From Pelobacter propionicus DSM 2379 (GTDB taxonomy: Bacteria > Desulfobacterota > Desulfuromonadia > Geobacterales > Pseudopelobacteraceae): a stretch of DNA of 64,000 bases. The notes beneath the pieces are model-generated. The model saw only the letters and a program-made list of their open reading frames with translations. It was not told the DNA's origin and did not search any database. Position numbers and translations under genes: made by a program. The DNA lies in the NCBI RefSeq assembly GCF_000015045.1, contig NC_008609.1:3138001-3202000 (forward strand), given 5' to 3'. Positions 8,896 through 17,176 of the stretch are shown in pieces. Every line of letters begins with the position of its first letter. Position 1 is the first letter of the stretch.

Positions 8896-9909
8896 TTACA
8901 GGTAGGTGACGACTCCCCCATTTTTCAGCGACCTGACTGATGCCTCAAGCATCTTGACAACCCTCATGCCGGCAATCCCGTCGTTGATCGGTGTCTTGTT
9001 GCCGTCAATGCATTCAACAAAATACTCGGCTTCGTTCTTGAGCGCCTCCACCTGCTCGAATCGCGGTGCCCACATATCGCCCATTCGATAGTGCATCAAG
9101 AAATTGTTCATTTTCTCCTTGCTCAGTCCGTTTCCGTTCACCACTCCCCGGTCGTAGACCCTGATTTTCTCGTCCGCCACGAGGTCATTCCAGACAAGCA
9201 TCTTCTTGTGGCCTCCGATCAAGGTTGTGCGTATCTTGACCGGTGACAGCCAGTTGATGTTGATATGGCCGATGAGGTTACCAGGGAAATAAACGGTGAT
9301 GTAAGCGACGTTTTCGATGCAGTTGTCAAAATGTGACATGCCGGTTGCGGCAACGGCGACCGGTTCCTGGCCGATAAGGTGGTGCATGATTGAAAAGTCA
9401 AGGGGCGCCAGGTCCCAGACCACGTTGACATCTTTCTGGAACAGGCCGAGGTTGATTCTGATGGAGTCAAAGTAGTACAGCTCTCCAAGTATGTCCTCAT
9501 CGATGAGCTGTTTGATCTTTTTAACCGCTCCGCAAAAAAGGAAGGTGTGGTCCACCATGATGACGAGTTTTTTCTTTTCGGCCAGTTCGATCAGTTCCAT
9601 CGCCTCTGCGGTGCTGGCCGTGAACGGCTTTTCCATGAAAACATGTTTACCGTTTTGCAGCGCCATTTTCGCGATGTTGAAATGAGTCGAAACGGGAGTG
9701 ACGATGGCCACCGCGTCAATCTTTGGTGACGTGATGATTTCATTCATGTCCTGCGTGACATGTACGTTTTCGAAGCTTTTTTTTACCTGTGACAGTGCAT
9801 TCTGGTCCAGGTCGCAGACCGACACAACCGATGCCCCCTGCGCGCAACTGAAGTTTCTGACGATTTTGGGGCCCCAGTAGCCGTATCCGATTACGCCTAG
9901 ATTCAGCAT
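8896..9909 (-). CDS. Gfo/Idh/MocA family sugar-nucleotide 3-dehydrogenase
   Basis: A 337-residue NAD(P)-dependent dehydrogenase. The Rossmann motif GVIGYGYWGPKIVRNF is at residues 5-20 and the diagnostic EKP triad occurs in HVFMEKPF at about residue 94. A C-terminal alpha/beta domain carries VDHTFLF and WDLAPLDFSIMHHL. The gene lies directly upstream of the acyltransferase and aminotransferase genes. That order fits oxidation at C3 of a UDP-GlcNAc-type sugar, then transamination and N-acylation, as in the GnnA-GnnB or WbpB-E-D routes. Which sugar is used cannot be decided here. Confidence 0.88.
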   Translation of the reverse strand: MLNLGVIGYGYWGPKIVRNFSCAQGASVVSVCDLDQNALSQVKKSFENVHVTQDMNEIITSPKIDAVAIVTPVSTHFNIAKMALQNGKHVFMEKPFTASTAEAMELIELAEKKKLVIMVDHTFLFCGAVKKIKQLIDEDILGELYYFDSIRINLGLFQKDVNVVWDLAPLDFSIMHHLIGQEPVAVAATGMSHFDNCIENVAYITVYFPGNLIGHININWLSPVKIRTTLIGGHKKMLVWNDLVADEKIRVYDRGVVNGNGLSKEKMNNFLMHYRMGDMWAPRFEQVEALKNEAEYFVECIDGNKTPINDGIAGMRVVKMLEASVRSLKNGGVVTYL

Positions 9910-9953
9910 GGATTCTCACCTCTTTTCGGTATTGTACCCCTATCCGGTATCTC

Positions 9954-11111
9954 TCAATATGCGCCCTTGCCTCGCAACACCGCCCTGGGGGTTGCAAGAA
10001 GGATTTTGATGTCCAGCCAGAGCGACCATGTCCGGATGTACTGCAGGTCGAGTCGTACCATGGCGTCAAAGGTTGCAAGGCTTCTTTTGCTTATCTGCCA
10101 TAATCCCGTTATTCCCGGTTTTCTGGCCAGTATCCGGTTGAGATGCCAAATGTCGTACTCCGCAACCTCGTAGGGGATCGGCGGGCGTGGCCCCACCAGG
10201 GACATCTCGCCCCTCAGGACATTGAAGAACTGGGGCAGTTCATCGACACTCGATCTCCTCAGGAAACTCCCTATTGGTGTCAGTCTTGGATCATGTCTGA
10301 TTTTGAAAACCACTTCGCCGGTTTCCGGGTCTGGTTCGCGCACCATGCAGTTCGAGATAAAGCCTTTGATGAATTCTCGATGAATCGAATCATCTCTGTT
10401 GATATGCATGGAGCGAAATTTCAGGAAAGTAAACGGTTTTCCGAACTGTCCCAAGCGTGTCTGCCTGTAGAGAACGGGCCCGTGAGAGGTTGTTTTTACC
10501 AGCACCGCCATGATCACGAGCAGGGGCGAAAACAGCACCAGCGCCAGGGAACTGCCCACCAGATCCATGGCCCGTTTTGCGCCTTCCTCGATCCGACTGC
10601 TCATGTCTTTTTGAAAAACCTCCGGATAAAAGAACGGGTTGAAGCTAATTCTCTGTTCAACGTTTTCTTTCTCACCCGGTTTTTCGGGAAAAGCCAGAAT
10701 CGACAGACCAATTCTTTTGTACAGTGGCGGAGATAGCTTTTCGAGCAGAGACTCCCTGACCTTGTGCTCGACGGTCAGGCGAGCCTGCTCAAGAGCGTCG
10801 TGGTGTATTTCAGTGAAGACTATTCCCAGAAGTTCGCCGGTCTGGAGCCATCCGCAGGCATCTGTATCCCTTATGGAGACTGGCAATGGACCGGACAGCA
10901 GTGCAAGCACCTCGTTTCTGTCAACACCTTCCTCAATACGGCTCAAATCGAGCAGCAGGAGCAGCATCGACTCTCCCGATCGTTCGACACGCTTTCTCTC
11001 TCGGTAGAGAACATGCCTGAAGCTTTCCTCTTCGAGCACGTTTTCCACGCAGCAGGCTGTGGCTCCGTTAACCATGGTGAATCCGTTTTTTGTAGTAAAG
11101 ATCTTTGCCAT
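9954..11111 (-). CDS. Polyprenyl-phosphate sugar phosphotransferase with degenerate GGDEF-like N-terminus
   Basis: A 385-residue initiating transferase that moves a sugar-1-phosphate onto undecaprenyl phosphate at the inner membrane. The C-terminal part (residues 175-385) is the bacterial sugar transferase domain: a single hydrophobic segment at 184-205, KFRSM at 231-235, then DELPQFFNVLRGEMSLVGPRP, the family signature. There is no multi-pass N-terminal domain as in WbaP. Instead residues 30-145 look like a degenerate diguanylate cyclase fold (LLLLDLSRIE, then TGELLGIVF where GGDEF would be). The domain has no GGDEF residues, so it is not catalytic; regulation by nucleotide or protein contact is possible. 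Confidence 0.88.
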   Translation of the reverse strand: MAKIFTTKNGFTMVNGATACCVENVLEEESFRHVLYRERKRVERSGESMLLLLLDLSRIEEGVDRNEVLALLSGPLPVSIRDTDACGWLQTGELLGIVFTEIHHDALEQARLTVEHKVRESLLEKLSPPLYKRIGLSILAFPEKPGEKENVEQRISFNPFFYPEVFQKDMSSRIEEGAKRAMDLVGSSLALVLFSPLLVIMAVLVKTTSHGPVLYRQTRLGQFGKPFTFLKFRSMHINRDDSIHREFIKGFISNCMVREPDPETGEVVFKIRHDPRLTPIGSFLRRSSVDELPQFFNVLRGEMSLVGPRPPIPYEVAEYDIWHLNRILARKPGITGLWQISKRSLATFDAMVRLDLQYIRTWSLWLDIKILLATPRAVLRGKGAY

Positions 11112-11147
11112 GGCTATTCCCTCTACCGGTAACGCGAATTGCCCCTC

Positions 11148-11921
11148 TCAGAACAGTCGATTGTAGATCGAATCCGGGATGTAATACTTTCTCTTGTTGA
11201 AAATCACGCCGATGATATTTCCCCCGTTCCTGACGATCTTATCCTTGACGTTCTCGACGACCTGCCAACGTGTGCGCTCCGCCTCCATGACGAGGATAAC
11301 GCCATGGGTGAAGCGGGAGATGGCTATGCTGTCGGGGGACGTTATCGCCGGAGCAGAATCGATCAGAATGAAGTCGTATTTGTTCTTCAATTCCTTCAAG
11401 AAGCCGGTTGCCGCGGGGTGATCGTACACATGGGGAACTTTGCTGTGCTGGGGTGAAATGGGGGCGAGAAAGAGGTTGCAGCTGCCGGACTGGTGGCAGG
11501 CTTTGTCAACCGATTCCCCCGTTCCCATGATGTCTTTCCAGCCAGCCTTCCCCTTGAGGTTGAAATAGAGGTGCTGGGACGGGTTGTGGTGGGCCGCATC
11601 CATGATGAGCACCCGCTTGTCGAGCCTGGCGGCAGCCATCTTGGCGAAATCACGGACTATGGTGGATACGCCCTCTCCTCCCTGGAACCCCATGAAAAGA
11701 ATGGTCTTTTCGGGCGTGTCGGGCAGCAGGTACTCGATATTCTGGTAGAGACAGAACATCTCCGTGTCCATTGACGAGGCTGTGGCATTCCTGCTTCGCT
11801 CCCCTTCGCGTAACATCTGTTCCTTTGGATGAACCTCTTCCGGAATGGATATGACGTGGGGTACTTCCGCTCCACTTTTTTCTCTCTGCGCCTGTTCCAG
11901 CGCCTCATAGATATTGCTCAT
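11148..11921 (-). CDS. CpsD/CapB-like P-loop protein with altered Walker A
   Basis: A 257-residue protein related to the bacterial tyrosine autokinases that work with Wzz-type proteins in capsule and EPS export. It starts with MSNIYEALEQAQ, shared by exosortase-type kinases. The Walker A region reads GGEGVST (residues 81-87), with Val85 in the place of the phosphate-binding Lys. Walker A' is VLIMDAAHHNP and Walker B is FILIDSAPA. The C-terminus has only three tyrosines (KRKYYIPDSIY), not a dense tyrosine cluster. It lies between the ATPase/Wzz genes and the priming transferase gene. Kinase activity is doubtful; a structural role in the Wzz complex is the alternative. Confidence 0.8.
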   Translation of the reverse strand: MSNIYEALEQAQREKSGAEVPHVISIPEEVHPKEQMLREGERSRNATASSMDTEMFCLYQNIEYLLPDTPEKTILFMGFQGGEGVSTIVRDFAKMAAARLDKRVLIMDAAHHNPSQHLYFNLKGKAGWKDIMGTGESVDKACHQSGSCNLFLAPISPQHSKVPHVYDHPAATGFLKELKNKYDFILIDSAPAITSPDSIAISRFTHGVILVMEAERTRWQVVENVKDKIVRNGGNIIGVIFNKRKYYIPDSIYNRLF

Positions 11922-11959
11922 GACTGCTCTCCTTGTCTGGGCACGTCTCCACCGTGAGG

Positions 11960-13228
11960 CTATTTTCCCCGTGCGGGAAAATAAATCTTTTCACCTTCCA
12001 GAATTTTATCGATGTCGGTGATGCTAGGGTTGTGCTGTTTGACCTGACTCAAGAGCCCCCTGTCAACGGAACCGTAGGTTTGCGAAACGAGCTTCGCCAG
12101 CGTATCGCCTCTTCTGGCGACCCTGACGGTGTAGTTGCTCCTGCTTTCCTGTCTGCTCCCCTTGTATGATGGCGTAGGTGCGCTCGAGACCGGTTGATCC
12201 CCCTCATCCGTTTGAGTCTCCACAACGGCTTGTTTTTCCGGGGACGGCGGACCTGCCTGTTCCCTGTTCCCCGTCGCATTCCGGTTGACCTGACCGGGGA
12301 CCGGCATGGGCTGGACCGCTACCGGCCGGGAGTCTCCGTGGTGTACGTAGATCCACAAAAAACAGGCCGAAACAAGGATTCCTGTCATGCCGGCAGCAGC
12401 TACCCTCCACCAACTGTGTCTCTTGCCGGTCTGCTCTTCGATGATTTCTCGTGCCACCCGTGAGCTGACCTTTTTCTGCTGTTTTCCGTAGGCGGTAACC
12501 AGGCAGTTGTCGCACAGGATGTTGATAACCCTGGGAATACCTGCCGCCTTTTTGGCGATTCTAGCAAGAGCTCCGGACGAGAATAGCTGGGTATCGTCAA
12601 TCAGGGAGCGGGATAAGCGGTGGTTGATGTAATCCAGGCTCTCCTGCGCGGAAAAGGGGAGGATCTTCACCCTGATGGCGATCCGCTGATTGAGCTGGCG
12701 CAGCGCATGCATGTTGAGTTTCTGCTCGAATTCCGGCTGTCCGCACAGGACGATCTGGATGAGTTTGTCCGTGGACGTTTCCAGGTTGGAGAGCATGCGG
12801 AGGTTTTCCAGGGTCTCCACCGGCATGTTCTGGGCTTCGTCGATGATGAGCACGACATTGCGCCCGGCTCTGTACTCCTCGATAAGGATCATATGCAGTT
12901 GGCTGACCATGTCGGAAACATCTTCAGACAGGGATGTCTTGCCGAGGTTCTGGTAAATCGTTCTCAACAGGGATTTGAAGGTGATGTTTGAGTCAAAAAC
13001 ATAGATCGCCCTGATGTTCTGCTTATCGACCTTTTCCAGGAACGCTCTGATAACGGTGGTCTTCCCCACTCCGACCTCGCCGGTAATCGCAACAAACCCC
13101 TTTCTCCGGTTCACGCCGGAAATGACCGCAGCAAGCGCTTCTCTATGGCTGTGGCTGAGAAAGAGCAGGGCCGGGTCAGGCGTGATGTTGAAGGGCTCTC
13201 TTTTCAGATGGAAGAAGGTGAGGTACAT
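11960..13228 (-). CDS. ExeA-like AAA ATPase with transmembrane segment and C-terminal LysM (EPS/exosortase-associated)
   Basis: A 422-residue protein. Residues 1-260 are an ExeA/GspA-type ATPase: Walker A GEVGVGKTT at 50-58, Walker B VVLIIDEAQ at 125-133, and an LRMLSNLET sensor region. A single transmembrane helix spans about 274-295. After a proline- and glutamine-rich linker a LysM-like module fills about 368-420 (VRRGDTLAKL-type start in YTVRVARRGDTL, ending LEGEKIYFPARG). The topology would place the ATPase in the cytosol and the peptidoglycan-binding module in the periplasm. Such ATPases are standard parts of exosortase A EPS loci. The gene begins 6 bases after the Wzz gene ends, so the two are translationally close. 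Confidence 0.86.
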   Translation of the reverse strand: MYLTFFHLKREPFNITPDPALLFLSHSHREALAAVISGVNRRKGFVAITGEVGVGKTTVIRAFLEKVDKQNIRAIYVFDSNITFKSLLRTIYQNLGKTSLSEDVSDMVSQLHMILIEEYRAGRNVVLIIDEAQNMPVETLENLRMLSNLETSTDKLIQIVLCGQPEFEQKLNMHALRQLNQRIAIRVKILPFSAQESLDYINHRLSRSLIDDTQLFSSGALARIAKKAAGIPRVINILCDNCLVTAYGKQQKKVSSRVAREIIEEQTGKRHSWWRVAAAGMTGILVSACFLWIYVHHGDSRPVAVQPMPVPGQVNRNATGNREQAGPPSPEKQAVVETQTDEGDQPVSSAPTPSYKGSRQESRSNYTVRVARRGDTLAKLVSQTYGSVDRGLLSQVKQHNPSITDIDKILEGEKIYFPARGK

Positions 13229-13234
13229 GAGCGA

Positions 13235-14698
13235 TCATCCCTCGTGCTGGGCTATAGTCGTGAGCACGGGCAGACCGATGCGGTGCTCGACCTGCTCGGG
13301 AGTAGTGAAGGTATGCGATGCCGATTCTGCCAGAAACGCAAGTCCGAGCCCCGACATCACCCCGGCGACGATACCAAGTATAATATTCAGCAGCTTTTTC
13401 GGTTTTATCGGTTCAGCTGGCACCATGGCACTCTGAATGACGCTGATATTGGCCAGCTTGAGGCGATTCATGTCGACGGTAATCCGTGCCTCCTCTGCCT
13501 TTTCAAGGTAGGTCTGGTAATTTTTTTCATTAAGCTGCATGTCACGCTTTAGTTGCTGCATATTCTTTTCAGAGTAGTCGAGGGAGCGGATTTCACGGTC
13601 AAGTTCGGCCAACTGCTGGTTCAGAACCTGCGCCTTCCCCTTCTGGGCATTCAATTCCGTTTCAGCCCTGACCAGTTCTATTTCGGTGCTCTGATAGACC
13701 TGGTTGCCCGTTTTAGCCTTGGTGTTGATATCGGATTCCTGCTCTCTCAGGAAGTCCTTGACCATCTGTATTTCCCTGCGGGCATTGACGACCAGACGGT
13801 TGTTCTCGGTATACTTCTTCAGCAGTTCCTGCTCGCTGAGTTGCAGGGTGAGCAGTTTGGACTTTGCCTCGACGATTATCCTGTCCCGTTCGGTACTGGT
13901 ATAGCGTGCCGGACTGGCGGCAATTCTGGATAACTGCTCTTTCTGGCTCGCGATCCGTTTGTGTTGTTCGGATATGATGTGCCGGGTGCTCTTCAGGGCC
14001 GTGTCCAGCGCGTTGCGCTGCGTGAGCAGCAGCGTTCTCTGCTCTTCAAGGGAAAAGACGCCGGCCTTCTGTTTGAAATTCTGAAGTTTGCTTTCCGATT
14101 CCCTCAATTTCTGGTCATATGCTAGGAGTTGCGTCTCCAGGAATGAGGATTTCGGGTCGCTGAAGACCTGTAGATGTTTTTCCTTGAACAGTTCCACCAA
14201 CAGGTTGACCGCCCTGGCGGCTGTCTGCGGATCCCTGTGCTGGAAAGAGACCTGGATGACGTTGGATTTTCTCATCCCTTCAACCGTAAGATCTTTTTCA
14301 AAACGTTCTATGGCCACATCCAGAGGTTTCACCCGGGCAGATGAACTGTTTAGCAATTCCGGGTAAACATTTTCCAGCTTCAGGGTGCTGATTACCTTCT
14401 CAATCAGATCCCTGTTCTTCAGTATCTGGATCTCGGAATTGGTCACCTCTTCCTGGTTCAGCGACATGACCGGCGCATTACTGCCTACCTCGGGCCGGTT
14501 AAGGTATTCCCTACCGAGTTTGACGAGCAGGCTCGATTTCGCCTCAAAGACAGGGGTCAGCAGGAAGGACGTGGCGGTTGCCGTAACGATAACGGCAAGA
14601 AAAACGCCCAGAATCAGTTTTTTACGCTTGAACACTATGGTCAGGAATTCTCTCAAGCCATTTGCTTCTCGTGCAGGGCTCTTTGCCGGACTTTTCAT
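13235..14698 (-). CDS. Wzz/GumC-type chain-length determinant protein
   Basis: A 487-residue inner-membrane polysaccharide co-polymerase controlling polymer length and coupling to export. Transmembrane helices lie at about 28-49 and 436-457, flanking a large periplasmic domain with long coiled-coil stretches (about 170-400). The Wzz signature begins after TM1 with LLTPVFEAKSSLLV, and proline-rich EPIKPKK precedes TM2. It lacks the fused cytosolic kinase domain; the CpsD-like partner is encoded separately two genes downstream. It follows the Wza gene after 20 bases in the EPS operon. Confidence 0.9.
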   Translation of the reverse strand: MKSPAKSPAREANGLREFLTIVFKRKKLILGVFLAVIVTATATSFLLTPVFEAKSSLLVKLGREYLNRPEVGSNAPVMSLNQEEVTNSEIQILKNRDLIEKVISTLKLENVYPELLNSSSARVKPLDVAIERFEKDLTVEGMRKSNVIQVSFQHRDPQTAARAVNLLVELFKEKHLQVFSDPKSSFLETQLLAYDQKLRESESKLQNFKQKAGVFSLEEQRTLLLTQRNALDTALKSTRHIISEQHKRIASQKEQLSRIAASPARYTSTERDRIIVEAKSKLLTLQLSEQELLKKYTENNRLVVNARREIQMVKDFLREQESDINTKAKTGNQVYQSTEIELVRAETELNAQKGKAQVLNQQLAELDREIRSLDYSEKNMQQLKRDMQLNEKNYQTYLEKAEEARITVDMNRLKLANISVIQSAMVPAEPIKPKKLLNIILGIVAGVMSGLGLAFLAESASHTFTTPEQVEHRIGLPVLTTIAQHEG

Positions 14699-14718
14699 GA
14701 CTGACCCCCTCTGTTTAG

Positions 14719-15408
14719 CTAAAACGGGCTTAATCCCATGGAGACGGGAATGTTTCTGCGGATATACTGATCAACCCACACGTTGACGTTGGCGATGGTA
14801 CTCTTGGGGACAAAGACGATGTCGTTGGGCAGCAGGGCGATGTCCTGAGTCATGTCGGTGTTGTCCAGTGCGTCTTCCAGGTTGAGTTGCATGGTAACCA
14901 GTTTGTCGCCAGGCGTTCGCCGGATGACAATCACACCCTTGAGATAGGCGGTATCCTTTTTCCCCCCCGCCTGTGTGATTGACTGTAAAACGGTCATTTG
15001 GCCGACCAGCGGAATGAGGCCTGCCCTGAAGACCTCTCCGTCAACAAAAATCCTCTGGTACGAGAATGAGCGCACGATGACGGTTATCTCTGGATTGTCG
15101 ATTTCGGATGCGTATTTTTTTTTCAGTTGTTCGGTGAGTTCCGCGGGGGTCAGGCCGCCGGCCATGAGGTCGTTGGCCAACTGGAGAGAGATGCGGCCAT
15201 CGGGACGGACGGTGACCTGCTCATTCAGCTCGGAGTTGTAGAAGAATTTGACATCAAGAAGGTCGCCGGCTCTGATCCGGTACTCCTGTGCACTGGAGTC
15301 GGATACTTGAATTGAACTCTGGACAGGGACCGGGTTGTTCACTGTTGTCGCGCATGCCGTCAACATCAGGGCAATCAGGATATACTGCAAAACGCATAGT
15401 GCTTTCAT
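14719..15408 (-). CDS. Wza/GumB-type polysaccharide export lipoprotein
   Basis: A 229-residue outer-membrane export protein. The signal peptide ends in the lipobox LTAC (Cys19 lipidated). The Poly_export domain starts at YRIRAGDLLDV (about residue 43) and contains the VRPDGRISLQL motif; a SLBB domain follows (RIFVDGEV..AGLIPLVGQMTVLQSITQAGG). The start is fixed by GGGAGG a few bases upstream of the ATG at 15408. It is the first gene of the minus-strand EPS operon. With Wzz it would form the trans-envelope channel for the polymer. Confidence 0.92.
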   Translation of the reverse strand: MKALCVLQYILIALMLTACATTVNNPVPVQSSIQVSDSSAQEYRIRAGDLLDVKFFYNSELNEQVTVRPDGRISLQLANDLMAGGLTPAELTEQLKKKYASEIDNPEITVIVRSFSYQRIFVDGEVFRAGLIPLVGQMTVLQSITQAGGKKDTAYLKGVIVIRRTPGDKLVTMQLNLEDALDNTDMTQDIALLPNDIVFVPKSTIANVNVWVDQYIRRNIPVSMGLSPF

Positions 15409-15860
15409 ATTAGCCTCCCTATTTCTGTTTAGTGAGTCTTCAGAAAACTATTCTATTGGCAGTGTACGCTCGTTTCCGTGGTTGTTGGCTGTCCATGTGC
15501 TCAGTTAGTGGTGGCAAGTGCTTGAGACCAAGTATAGCCGGTCTTTTCTACTTGTCGATTTGCCGTAGCGGTAAAAAGGGGCATGTTTCAACTGGTTCCC
15601 TCCCGATAATCAATCCGGGGGAAGGCTGCCAGTGTACGGAACCTGAACGAAATCCAATGGTTGCTTTATGTGATCAATGGCAGGGAGCATGTGTGCCGGG
15701 CGGCACGTCGGGAGGGGAATCGTCGAAGAGGGGAGGATGTGTTGTCGTTTGCGAACCGCAGGGCCGCCAGGCGCACCAGGAAAGCAAAAGGGGCGACCTG
15801 AGAGGCCCTGATTTAATGGACCGTTTCTGCTTGCGTGCAAGAGACTGCCGGAGACCGGGA
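15409..15860. other. Intergenic region between the EPS operon and the RRM gene
   Basis: This 452-base stretch holds the EPS promoter and leader (15409-15558). The rest (15559-15860) shows no gene I can support. A 241-codon frame on the plus strand runs across it but has no recognisable protein character and overlaps the RRM gene antisense. No strong terminator was seen for the upstream RRM gene apart from the small palindrome CTTGCGTGCAAG at 15829-15840. Confidence 0.6.
15531..15558 (-). promoter_or_regulatory. Predicted sigma70 promoter of the EPS operon
   Basis: On the minus strand TCGACA (15558-15553) and TATACT (15536-15531) are separated by 16 bases; each matches the consensus in 5 of 6 positions. 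The start point would be near 15525, leaving a leader of about 115 nt before the Wza gene. No known riboswitch pattern was recognised in that leader. Confidence 0.5.
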
Positions 15861-16187
15861 CTACTTCTTCCCGCCCCGGGGGCGCCGCTCCTGCCCCGGC
15901 CCGCGGCGGCCGCCTCCGAATTGCTTCTTCTTCTGGGGGGGCTGCGGTCGGGCTATGCTGACTGTCAGCACCTTGTCGATCAGGAGTGCGCCATCCAGGG
16001 TTTCAACCGCATCCTTGGTCTGCTCGGGAGTTGCCATTCTGACATAGCCGCATCCCTTGAATTCTCCTGTCTGCGCATCTCTAATCAGGTGGATGGAGGT
16101 GACGGTGCCGGAGATGGAGAACAGGTGCCTGATATCCTCCTCCGTTGCCCTGGCTGAAATGCTTCCCACATACAGTTCTTTTTTCAT
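15861..16187 (-). CDS. RRM-domain RNA-binding protein with RG-rich tail
   Basis: A 108-residue protein with one RNA recognition motif. RNP2 is LYVGSI near the N-terminus and RNP1 is KGCGYVRM near residue 45, followed by a basic glycine/arginine-rich tail (GGGRRGPGQERRPRGGKK), as in small bacterial RRM proteins. The ATG at 16187 has AAAAGGAA upstream. A start at 16208 would overlap the recO stop by 4 bases (ATGA) but lacks a clear binding site; both are possible. Likely cotranscribed with recO. It probably binds single-stranded RNA; targets unknown. Confidence 0.85.
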   Translation of the reverse strand: MKKELYVGSISARATEEDIRHLFSISGTVTSIHLIRDAQTGEFKGCGYVRMATPEQTKDAVETLDGALLIDKVLTVSIARPQPPQKKKQFGGGRRGPGQERRPRGGKK

Positions 16188-16204
16188 CGGTTTCCTTTTC
16201 TCGT

Positions 16205-16945
16205 TCATTGGTTCTCGTTGCTTATCTGGCGCAGAAACTCCAGGCTCTTCAGGCGGTGGCCGGCATGGAAGGCCAGGGCTCGGTCCAATGCACTGCCTGT
16301 CTGGGCCTGCGCCTCGTCCGGAAAGTGGATCAGTCCGAATGTTCCGGTCTTGAGGCAGGCCAGCATCCGCCCCAGTGTCACCTGCGTCATATCCCTGCCA
16401 TGGCCGGTGCAGGCGCGGCAGACCAGTTCTCCGTCATCCAGCAGCAAGGCGCCCCGGTCGTCAAAGGGCGTTCCACAACGGCTGCACGCTTCCAGGGATG
16501 GGCGGTAGCCCAGGATGTTGAGCAGGTTGATCTCGAAGAAACGGCGTTCTTGCTCGCTGGCGGGATACGCCTCCAGCCTGTCCAGGTATGCCGCCAGCAG
16601 ACGGAACAGGCGCGGCAGCGGATGACCTTCGGGGGTCATGGCATCCACCAGTTCGCAGGCGTACAGGGCATAGGCAATCCGTCCCAGATCGCCGCGGATG
16701 CCGGGGTAGATGCAGTCGATCTCCGCCTGACGCAGCCCGGAAAGCCCCCCCTGCTTGATTTCCACATGTGCCTCGATACGGGCGAAGATCTCAAGAGCGG
16801 CGCCGAAACGCCTGCGGCTGTTCCTGGCCCGCCGGGCAAAGGCCTTGATCCGTCCATGCTCAAGGGTGAAGAGCGCTACGATCCGGTCGCTGTCGCCGTA
16901 ATCGAGGGTTGACAGGACGTATGCCTGGAGTTTTTCCGGATGCAT
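16205..16945 (-). CDS. recO: DNA repair protein RecO
   Basis: A 246-residue recombination mediator that helps load RecA onto SSB-coated DNA in the RecFOR pathway. The N-terminal OB fold begins with the characteristic YVLSTLDYGDSDRIVALFT, and a zinc-finger-like Cys4 is visible (CSRC at about 154-157 and CRAC about 25 residues later). Length fits the family. It lies upstream of the RRM gene, end-to-start within a few bases, and diverges from ftsH across 231 bases. Confidence 0.92.
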   Translation of the reverse strand: MHPEKLQAYVLSTLDYGDSDRIVALFTLEHGRIKAFARRARNSRRRFGAALEIFARIEAHVEIKQGGLSGLRQAEIDCIYPGIRGDLGRIAYALYACELVDAMTPEGHPLPRLFRLLAAYLDRLEAYPASEQERRFFEINLLNILGYRPSLEACSRCGTPFDDRGALLLDDGELVCRACTGHGRDMTQVTLGRMLACLKTGTFGLIHFPDEAQAQTGSALDRALAFHAGHRLKSLEFLRQISNENQ

Positions 16946-17105
16946 GACTCCCCTTGTGTTGAATGGCCACCAGTCTAGCGGGGTCCGGGGCGGCCGTCCA
17001 CTATTATTCGCTGGCCAGCACCATTCGTGATGCGTCGTGGAGCCGGCCTATGCCGGCTGAAAAGAGTGCGGTGACGGCAACGCTGTGGCCACTCCACCGA
17101 AATTC

Positions 17106-17133
17106 TTGTGAAATACGCGGATAAGGATACACT
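17106..17133 (+). promoter_or_regulatory. Predicted promoter of ftsH
   Basis: TTGTGA (17106-17111) and TACACT (17128-17133) are 16 bases apart, each 4 of 6 to consensus. The start point would lie about 35 bases before the ftsH ATG. Weak but well placed. Confidence 0.3.
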
Positions 17134-17176
17134 ATAGCTGCCCCTGTTCCGATTGATAATCACGAGGTTGTGGATC

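Noticed and set aside
15512-15525. Sigma54-like element TGGCAAGTGCTTGA
   Set aside because: The -12 GC is missing and it points to the plus strand, away from the EPS operon.
15432-16157. 241-codon plus-strand frame across the EPS-RRM gap
   Set aside because: No binding site or domain, and its second half is antisense to the RRM gene.
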